From Bryobacterales bacterium (lineage in GTDB: Bacteria > Acidobacteriota > Terriglobia > Bryobacterales > Bryobacteraceae), in the NCBI GenBank assembly GCA_025463005.1, contig JAOAPR010000239.1:1-38849 (forward strand): a stretch of 38,849 nt of DNA. The letters run 5' to 3'. The position numbers and the translations under genes were made by a program. Shown one piece after another: positions 1 to 5,626 of this stretch. A model generated the notes under the pieces. It ran no database searches and was not told the origin of the DNA. It saw only the letters and a list, made by a program, of their open reading frames with translations. Every line of letters begins with the position of its first letter. The first letter of the stretch is position 1.

Positions 1-999
1 CGTTATACGTTGAGCCATCTGGCGCATGACGTAAAGAATCAGACCGGCCTCGGCGTCCCTGCCCGCGACTGGTTCCCGATTTCTTTCATGTCGACTTTCA
101 GCGACTGGAGCGACCTGGTTCATGGGCCGCAGGCCGGCTGGGGCCAGTTGAGCTGCGGCTGCCACCCGAACTGCGGCGTGGGCATGGCCGTCATGGTGGA
201 CAAGGAAACCAAGGAAAAAGTGCCGGTGACCGCGTTTTTGAAGGCGGATCAATTGGCCAAGGACGTGGCTCGCGTCAACGATGCCGCGCGCGGCAAGTGG
301 CTGTCGATCGCCGGCATGGCGCTGGCGGTGGCTCGCAACTACGATTCGTTCCAGTCGCCCACGCACTTCAAACTCAGCGACATGATGAAGAAGTTCGATA
401 AGACGTTCGGGGCCACCGGCAAGAGCTACGGCAAAGTCGGTAAGGACCGCACGATGGACGATATCGAACAGCGCCGCCGCGACCGGTGGAACTTCCTGTT
501 CATCGCGGGTATGTGGTTCCAGGATCTGTTCAATTACGATTTCCGCCGCACCGAGCAGTGCATCATTCCCTACGCGACGCAGGAAGGCGAGATCAGCTTC
601 TGCGCGTATAACACCGGCGTGGGCTGGCGTAACATCGTCGAGAAAATGCACATGACCGCGACGCTCACCAAGTGGTACGAAGAGCATGGACGGCATGAAA
701 TCATCGCCGGCGGCAAGGCCGTTAACCTCCCGAGCAAGGACCACACTCTGGTGTTGCGCGCGGAGGACGTCAATCACGGGTTGCAGCACGATCTGGACAA
801 GCTCGGCATCGCCAAGACCGCGCGCGAAGAGAAGAAGCGAGCTCGCGACCAAAAGGCCAAGGACGCCGAGATGATGAAGATGTATCGCGAAGTGGTGCTC
901 GGCGAAAAACCGCAGACCGATGTGGTGCCGCTTACCGCGATCGCCCCGGCGCCGAAGCCGGCTGTGGCTCAGGAAGAAGTCGGGTCGTTCGGCGATTAG
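1..999 (+). CDS. Radical SAM protein of the tetraether/membrane-spanning lipid synthase type, C-terminal part
   Basis: The reading frame is open at the left window edge, so this is the C-terminal ~330 residues of a longer protein; the first possible internal start is a TTG at 10. What is visible matches the C-terminal half of Tes/MJ0619-like radical SAM enzymes: a cysteine-rich stretch (LSCGCHPNCG, cysteines near 49, 51, 55 counted from the TTG), then a segment with FNYD, a Cys in QCIIPYAT near 184 and the motif FCAYN with Cys near 198. Such cysteines may bind an auxiliary Fe-S cluster. The radical SAM CxxxCxxC motif itself would lie upstream, outside the window. Enzymes of this family join lipid tails to make membrane-spanning lipids, and Acidobacteria make iso-diabolic acid of that kind, so that role is possible but inferred. 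The last ~80 residues are charged and low-complexity. A strong terminator follows. Family recognition is from memory of motif order, not from a search. Confidence 0.55.
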   Translation, partial: RYTLSHLAHDVKNQTGLGVPARDWFPISFMSTFSDWSDLVHGPQAGWGQLSCGCHPNCGVGMAVMVDKETKEKVPVTAFLKADQLAKDVARVNDAARGKWLSIAGMALAVARNYDSFQSPTHFKLSDMMKKFDKTFGATGKSYGKVGKDRTMDDIEQRRRDRWNFLFIAGMWFQDLFNYDFRRTEQCIIPYATQEGEISFCAYNTGVGWRNIVEKMHMTATLTKWYEEHGRHEIIAGGKAVNLPSKDHTLVLRAEDVNHGLQHDLDKLGIAKTAREEKKRARDQKAKDAEMMKMYREVVLGEKPQTDVVPLTAIAPAPKPAVAQEEVGSFGD

Positions 1000-1041
1000 A
1001 TCGGCGGCGACTGAACCGTATCTCATTAGTCTCGCTTAACG

Positions 1042-1073
1042 AAAAGGGCCGGGCATCACGCTCCGGCCCTTTT
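1042..1073 (+). terminator. Rho-independent terminator of the radical SAM gene
   Basis: A perfect 11-bp stem (AAAAGGGCCGG at 1042-1052 pairing with CCGGCCCTTTT at 1063-1073) closes a 10-nt loop, 43 bp after the stop codon. The stem's own T run and the following T-rich bases serve as the U-tract. The A/T flanks make it work in either direction. Confidence 0.85.
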
Positions 1074-1498
1074 ACTTTCTGGGGGTCCCCCATGCCGCTG
1101 GTTTTACTCCCCACGGCGGGAGTCCGGTCTCTGTGCCGGCAACATCCACTGATACGCAGGCCCTCCACAGCAGAATCTAGAATGCTGTTTCCTGGCCGGT
1201 TCGGCTCTCCAGCGGACGAGCGCGCGAACTCCTTGATTTGAAGTTAAGGGGTGGGTGCTTCGTGATGCGGCGAGGTTTAGCGCGAAGTTGTGAAGATGAG
1301 GGGGAATATTAGTGGCAGCGGGAGTGTGACGCGGGGATCACTTCCGATAAGGGAGGATGGGTCCGAAGAACGTCCGTACTCGACCTAGTGTCGTCTGACA
1401 CCATTTAGCCCCATTCAGTCTCTAGTCGACCAGTTCCACTACGTGCTGCCCGCGACACACCTTCATCATCAGATCCAACGGTGAGAGATGGCAAACCT

Positions 1499-1580
1499 GG
1501 GACAGCCCGCGAATTTCCGTGCTCAACGGGGTCAGGGTTTGTTCGAAGTTTCCGGTCGCGGAAATTCGGAGGCAGTCCCC
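1499..1580. repeat. REPIN-like palindromic repeat, copy 1
   Basis: The unit begins GGGACAGCCCGCGAATTTCCG (1499-1519, with its first 20 bases conserved) and ends with GAAATTCGGAGGCAGTCCCC (1561-1580). The two ends are imperfect inverted repeats, so the ~82-bp unit can fold into a long cruciform. The same two ends in the same order recur at 28058-28137, and a degenerate right end occurs at 35112-35134. This structure of two inverted REP-type ends around a variable centre is what REPINs mobilised by RAYT transposases look like; no RAYT gene is in the window. Confidence 0.75.
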
Positions 1581-1604
1581 GTTTGCCCGGTTTGCCCCGA
1601 GCTC

Positions 1605-1970
1605 TTAAGCCTGAGGCTTCGTCTGCCAGAGGCCGAGCATTGCGCCGGTCGGGTCGACGATGATGCTTAGCCAGCCCATGCCCATGACTTCGGTGACGTC
1701 CTTCATGATCTTCGCACCTAAGGCCTGAGCATTCTTGGTGGCCGACTTAATCTCCTGGACTTCCACGTACGGAAGCCAGGCCGAACCAGCGCCAGGGATG
1801 AGCTGTTTCATGATCCCACCGCCGGTTCCTTTTCCGACTTTGATCAGCGTATAGGCGAGATCCCCCATCGGGACATCTTCGAGGGTCCAATCGAAAAGTT
1901 TTCCGTAGAAAGCTTTGGCCTTATCCACGTCCGTGGTGTTCAGTTCGACGTGTACAAAGGGGTTTGCCAT
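1605..1970 (-). CDS. VOC (glyoxalase/bleomycin-resistance fold) family protein
   Basis: A 121-aa single-module VOC protein. The N-terminus FVHVELNTTDVDKAKAFYGKLF is the usual first beta-alpha-beta unit, and the second half (PYVEVQEIKSATKNAQALGA, then DPTGAMLGLWQ) is the matching second unit, ending at the common Gly-Leu-Trp-Gln signature. VOC proteins bind a divalent metal and range from lyases to isomerases, dioxygenases and resistance proteins; nothing here fixes the substrate. It lies directly behind a 44-aa basic ORF whose stop overlaps this ATG as TGATG, so the two are probably translationally coupled. A REPIN-like repeat sits just past its stop. Confidence 0.85.
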   Translation of the reverse strand: MANPFVHVELNTTDVDKAKAFYGKLFDWTLEDVPMGDLAYTLIKVGKGTGGGIMKQLIPGAGSAWLPYVEVQEIKSATKNAQALGAKIMKDVTEVMGMGWLSIIVDPTGAMLGLWQTKPQA

Positions 1971-2104
1971 CAGGATTTGCGGGCGCCGCGCTGCGGACTC
2001 TTCAAGTTGGTTTGCCGGCGCTTGCGCGCCTTGCGCTTGGGCTTGGTGATCAGAAACGTCCCGCTGCCCATTGATACGGCTTTATAGAGCTTATCGTCTG
2101 CCAT
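1970..2104 (-). CDS. Small basic hypothetical protein (44 aa)
   Basis: A complete small frame starting ATG (2102-2104) and reading MADDKLYKAVSMGSGTFLIT, followed by a strongly basic tail rich in Lys/Arg (KPKRKARKRRQ) and ending RGARKS. Its TGA overlaps the ATG of the VOC gene (TGATG), a classic coupling arrangement, which supports it being translated. The basic tail suggests nucleic acid or ribosome binding, but that is inference and I recognise no family. It is divergent from the peptidase gene that starts ~25 bp away on the other strand. Confidence 0.5.
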   Translation of the reverse strand: MADDKLYKAVSMGSGTFLITKPKRKARKRRQTNLKSPQRGARKS

Positions 2105-2128
2105 AGTGAGATTCCATTGTACCCTGTC

Positions 2129-3367
2129 ATGTTACGCTCACTTCAGATGTTCGTCCGCTTCCTCCTGTCCCTGGCCTTCGCCGGTGTCACTTTCGCGCAA
2201 CCCTCCACCTCGCTCTTCTCGCAGGTCGACGAGGTGCTGCGGACCCTTTCGGATATCACCGGCTGGAAGGTCCAGCGAACCGTCCCGGCCGAAATCCTCT
2301 CCAGGGACAACTTTCGCAAGATGGTGGAAGAAGGAGTTAAAGACGCCGAGACCAACAAGGAGACCCGCGCGGCCGAAATCGCGCTGAAGATGTTCGGCCT
2401 GGTTCCCCAGGATTTCAACCTGGCCAGGGAGTCAGGGGATCTACTCGCCGAACAAGCCGCCGCGTTCTACGATTACAAGAAGAAACGGCTGTTCGTCCTC
2501 GATTCCACCCGGACCGATAATGAACAGCTCATCGCGCTAGCCCATGAACTGGCTCATGCGCTGGCCGATCAGCAGCACCCGCTGCGAAAATTCATCAAAG
2601 ACGCCGATAGCGACGAACCCGCCACAGCGCGGCAGTCGGTCATCGAAGGCCAAGCCACCTGGCTGAGCTGGGCCTATCTTTCTAAGAAATCCGGCGGGCG
2701 CGGTGAGGTCCCAAAGGCGCTGGTCGATAAGCTGGCCGAGGGCGCGGGCGCTTCAGGAGAGGACTTTCCTGTCTTTTCCCAAGCTCCCTTGTATATTCGC
2801 GAGTCCCTCACCTTTCCCTACACCGAAGGCATGCGCTTTCAGGACGCTGTGTATCGTGAGCTGGGCCCGGCTGCCTTCGAGCGCATCTTTCGCGATCCCC
2901 CGCGCAGCACGCAGCACATTTTGCATCCCCAGACTTACCTGGCGTCCCGCATTCCGACAATGCCTGCCCCGCCCCGCCTGGAAGACGCCCGGAGTTTTCG
3001 AATGTTGGCGGACGGGGATGTGGGTGAGTTCGATTACTCGGTGCTGCTGCGGCAGTTCATCGGCGAAACGGAAGGGCGAGAAGCCGCGGCGCATTGGCGC
3101 GGCGGGGTGTATCGTCTCTACGAGCACAAACACGCGAAGTATCCGGTCCTGACCCACTCCTCCGAGTGGGACTCGCCCGAGGCCGCGCGCACCTTCTTCG
3201 AACTCTACCAGCGGGTCCTGCGAGCGAAATGGAAGAAGCTGGACATCGCCTCTTCTTCGCCCACACAAGTCAGCGGCTCGGGTGATAATGGGCGGTTTTC
3301 ATTACATTTGGACGGCGTCACCGTCCAGAGTATCGAGGGGATTCAATCTCCGGAAAGGGTGCGGTAG
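2129..3367 (+). CDS. Secreted HExxH metallopeptidase-like protein
   Basis: About 412 aa. An ATG at 2129 (or 2147, MFVRFLLSLAFAG) fits the signal peptide better than the upstream TTG at 2117; the hydrophobic stretch ends at a plausible cleavage site after TFAQ. The zinc motif LAHELAHALADQQ lies near residues 137-149 (His, Glu, His), and the downstream IEGQATWLSW, ~35 residues later, supplies a Glu of the gluzincin type. The rest (FPYTEGMRFQDAVYRE, then a long C-terminal region) resembles secreted hypothetical peptidases seen in Acidobacteria. Substrate unknown. It is followed 10 bp later by two TlpA-like genes on the same strand, so they may share a transcript. Zinc-peptidase activity is inferred from the motif. 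Confidence 0.75.
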   Translation: MLRSLQMFVRFLLSLAFAGVTFAQPSTSLFSQVDEVLRTLSDITGWKVQRTVPAEILSRDNFRKMVEEGVKDAETNKETRAAEIALKMFGLVPQDFNLARESGDLLAEQAAAFYDYKKKRLFVLDSTRTDNEQLIALAHELAHALADQQHPLRKFIKDADSDEPATARQSVIEGQATWLSWAYLSKKSGGRGEVPKALVDKLAEGAGASGEDFPVFSQAPLYIRESLTFPYTEGMRFQDAVYRELGPAAFERIFRDPPRSTQHILHPQTYLASRIPTMPAPPRLEDARSFRMLADGDVGEFDYSVLLRQFIGETEGREAAAHWRGGVYRLYEHKHAKYPVLTHSSEWDSPEAARTFFELYQRVLRAKWKKLDIASSSPTQVSGSGDNGRFSLHLDGVTVQSIEGIQSPERVR

Positions 3368-3377
3368 ACTGTCTCTT

Positions 3378-3983
3378 ATGCGTCATGCCATGTCGGCTAA
3401 CATTCTAGCGTTGGGGCTCGCTGTGGGGCTTTCGGTTCAGGCCGCTTCACCCGTGCCCCGTCCTTCCAAGGAATTCACCGTCACCACGCCGCAGGGTCAA
3501 CAGATTCTGCTTTCCAGCCTGAAAGGCAAGGTCACGGTAGTCCAGTTTCTATTTACCTGGTGCCCGCATTGCCAGGCTTTCTCCAAAGTGCTGACGCAGC
3601 TCAACGCCGAATACGGCCCTCGCGGATTCCAGGCGTTGGGCGTAGCCTTTGACGATGATGATCCGAAGATGCCGTTGAAGGACAAGGCCGTGGCTTACGC
3701 TCAGCAATACGCGGGATTCCCGGTCGGTATCTCATCGCGCGGACCGGTGTTGAGTTACCTGGGAATTTCGGAGCTCGAGCGCATCGGTGTCCCCCAGATC
3801 GTCGTAATCGACCGCAAGGGCCAGATCCGCGAACAGAGCACCCCGCAGGGAGGCGGACCGCTGGGTGACGTGGGACACCTTCGGCCGCTGATCGAGACCC
3901 TGCTCGCCGAAGGCGGGGCACCGAAGGCTCCCGCCAAGAGCGGGACTGCGAAGAAAACAGCCGAGAAGAAAGCCAGCGAATAA
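3378..3983 (+). CDS. TlpA-like periplasmic thioredoxin, paralog 1
   Basis: A 201-aa secreted thioredoxin-fold protein. The ATG at 3378 (MRHAMSAN...) gives a signal peptide ending near VQAAS; frames further upstream only overlap the previous gene. The redox motif is FTWCPHCQAF (CxxC with Trp before it), and the cis-proline loop is GVPQIVVID. The C-terminus is an Ala/Lys/Pro-rich tail (APAKSGTAKKTAEKK) that is not part of the fold. TlpA/ResA-type proteins reduce disulfides of exported proteins, often apocytochromes c. The next gene, 14 bp on, is a clear paralog of the same length, so this is a tandem duplication. The client protein cannot be read from the context. Confidence 0.85.
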   Translation: MRHAMSANILALGLAVGLSVQAASPVPRPSKEFTVTTPQGQQILLSSLKGKVTVVQFLFTWCPHCQAFSKVLTQLNAEYGPRGFQALGVAFDDDDPKMPLKDKAVAYAQQYAGFPVGISSRGPVLSYLGISELERIGVPQIVVIDRKGQIREQSTPQGGGPLGDVGHLRPLIETLLAEGGAPKAPAKSGTAKKTAEKKASE

Positions 3984-3997
3984 GGAAAACACGAACC

Positions 3998-4603
3998 ATG
4001 CGCATCGCCACTGTTTCCGTGCTGCTCGCGTCTACTTTGGCGCTCCAGGCAGCCGCGCCCGTTCCACGGCAGAGCAAGGAATTTACGATTACTCTGCCGT
4101 CCGGGAAGCAAAGCCTGCTTTCGAGCTATCGCGGCAAGGTGGTGCTGATGGCGTGCATGTTCACTACCTGCCCTCATTGCCAGGCTCTCTCAAAGATCAT
4201 CACCAAGCTGCAGAACGAACTAGGGCCGCGCGGATTCCAGGCGGTGGGTGTGGCCTTCAATGACGAAGTGAACACGCCGAGCACCGCCACCAACTCGCAG
4301 GTGACCGCCAGCTTTGTGAACCAGTTCGAGGTCGGTTTCCCGGTCGGATACGCGCCTCGCTACAGCATGATGAGTTATCTGGGGCTTTCCGATGTGGAGC
4401 GCTGGGTAGTTCCGCAAATCGTGGTCATCGACCGCAAGGGAATGGTCCGGGCGCAAAGCAACGCGCAAGGGAGCGCGGACCTGCAGACTGAAGGTTACTT
4501 GCGGAAATACCTGGGAGAACTGCTGGATGAGGGCGCTCCGGCTAAGTCGTCCGCGCCATCCAAAGCTCCTGCTAAGAAGGCGGTCGACAAGAAGACCAGC
4601 TAG
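3998..4603 (+). CDS. TlpA-like periplasmic thioredoxin, paralog 2
   Basis: 201 aa, closely similar to its upstream neighbour along its length (signal peptide, SKEFTITLPSGKQ, LLSSYRGKV, GLSDVERWVVPQIVVIDRKG). The CxxC motif is MFTTCPHCQAL: Thr replaces the Trp found before CPHC in paralog 1, which could shift the redox potential. A GGAAAA-type ribosome site lies a dozen bases before the ATG. The tail is again Lys/Ala-rich (KAPAKKAVDKK). Two adjacent paralogs with the same tail suggest recent duplication with partial divergence, perhaps for different partners. Transcription probably ends at the double hairpin just after the stop. Confidence 0.85.
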   Translation: MRIATVSVLLASTLALQAAAPVPRQSKEFTITLPSGKQSLLSSYRGKVVLMACMFTTCPHCQALSKIITKLQNELGPRGFQAVGVAFNDEVNTPSTATNSQVTASFVNQFEVGFPVGYAPRYSMMSYLGLSDVERWVVPQIVVIDRKGMVRAQSNAQGSADLQTEGYLRKYLGELLDEGAPAKSSAPSKAPAKKAVDKKTS

Positions 4604-4611
4604 TCTATGTG

Positions 4612-4647
4612 GGCGGGCTAAAGCCCGCCGCAGGTCTGGAGACCTGC
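4612..4647. repeat. Double perfect hairpin between convergent genes
   Basis: Two adjoining perfect 8-bp stems with 2-nt loops: GGCGGGCT-AA-AGCCCGCC (4612-4629) and GCAGGTCT-GG-AGACCTGC (4630-4647). They fill the gap between the second TlpA-like gene and the convergent ypdA-like gene, ending 1 bp before the latter's stop. They could block transcription in both directions, though neither has a T tract. The form is that of a mobile intergenic palindrome rather than a plain terminator. Confidence 0.75.
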
Positions 4648-4648
4648 C

Positions 4649-5626
4649 CTACAGCGCGGCTGCGATTGCTTCCGCGATCTTGCGCCCGTGAAACCGGCCG
4701 TTTTCGATAAAAATCTCGTTGGTGTGCATTCCCGCCACGAGCACGCCCGCCAGATACATTCCCTTGCGATCACTCTCGAGAGTTTCCGGATGCGTGTTCG
4801 GCCGCCCGCTCTCGGCATCGAAACGAATTCCGTGTTTTTCCAGAAACTCCAGGTCGGGCCGATAGCCGGTCATCGCGAACACGAAATCGTTGTTGAGCAG
4901 CTTTTCACCTTCGGGAGTCTGGATGCGCACGAACGTTTCGCCGATCTCGAGCACGATGGAGCGGAAGTAGGCAGGGATCTCTCCGTTCTTGATGCGATTC
5001 TCGATGTTCGGTTTGATCCAGTACTTGACGTTGTCGTGGATCCCCGGGCCGCGATGCACCAGGGTTACGCGCGCTCCGGTCCACCACAGCTCCAGCGCTG
5101 AGATGGCCGCGGAGTTTTTCGCGCCGACCACCAGGACGTCGTGATTGTAATAGGGATGCGCCTCTTTGTAATAGTGGATCACCTTGGGCAGATCCTCGCC
5201 CGGCACGTTCAGCCGATTGGGCACGTCGTAATAACCCATCGACAGGATCACTTTTTTCGATTCGTACTGGCGCGGGCAGCCGTGCGCGTCCACGGCGTGG
5301 GTAACGAACGCGCCGTCCTCGCCGGTGATTCCCTCCACGCGTTCATACTGGCGGATATCGAGCTTGTAGTGATCGGCGACTCGGCGGTAATACTTGAGTG
5401 CTTCGGTCCGCACCGGCTTCTCATTCAGCGAAGTCATCGGAATATCGCCGATTTCGAGCAGCTCGGGCGTGGTGAAAAACACCATGTTGGTGGGGTAATT
5501 GTAGAGCGAGTTGACTACGCAGCCCTTGTCGATCAGCACAGCACGCACGTCGCGCCGCTTCAGCTCGATGCCGCACGCCAGGCCGGTGGGCCCAGCGCCC
5601 ACGATCACGACGTCGAAACTTTCCAC
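4649..5626 (-). CDS. ypdA: YpdA/Bdr-like FAD-dependent (bacillithiol) disulfide reductase
   Basis: 325 aa, the normal family length, from a GTG at 5626 that overlaps the alaS TAG by one base (TAGTG). A longer open frame upstream is only alaS read in another frame. The N-terminal FAD motif is VVIVGAGPTGLACGIE, the NADPH motif is VLVVGAKNSAAISALELW, and a late FAD segment is GMYLAGVLVAG. YpdA-type enzymes reduce bacillithiol disulfide with NADPH, and some Acidobacteria carry bacillithiol genes. Oddity: the redox Cys proposed for Firmicutes YpdA (GGGPCGL, Cys14) is Thr here, with a Cys four residues later (Cys18). It is the last gene of the vapBC-alaS-ypdA string and could be cotranscribed with alaS. 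Confidence 0.85.
   Translation of the reverse strand: MESFDVVIVGAGPTGLACGIELKRRDVRAVLIDKGCVVNSLYNYPTNMVFFTTPELLEIGDIPMTSLNEKPVRTEALKYYRRVADHYKLDIRQYERVEGITGEDGAFVTHAVDAHGCPRQYESKKVILSMGYYDVPNRLNVPGEDLPKVIHYYKEAHPYYNHDVLVVGAKNSAAISALELWWTGARVTLVHRGPGIHDNVKYWIKPNIENRIKNGEIPAYFRSIVLEIGETFVRIQTPEGEKLLNNDFVFAMTGYRPDLEFLEKHGIRFDAESGRPNTHPETLESDRKGMYLAGVLVAGMHTNEIFIENGRFHGRKIAEAIAAAL

Larger units (their letters stand above)
1000..1604. other. Gene-free stretch between convergent genes
   Basis: About 600 bp between the stop of the radical SAM gene and the stop of the VOC gene. It holds the terminator at 1042-1073 and the REPIN-like palindrome at 1499-1580. I see no convincing gene in 1074-1498; the short open frames there lack ribosome binding sites and recognisable products. 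Confidence 0.6.

Noticed and set aside
3282-3377. Longer N-terminus for the first TlpA-like protein
   Set aside because: It overlaps the peptidase gene and would bury the signal peptide; the ATG at 3378 fits.
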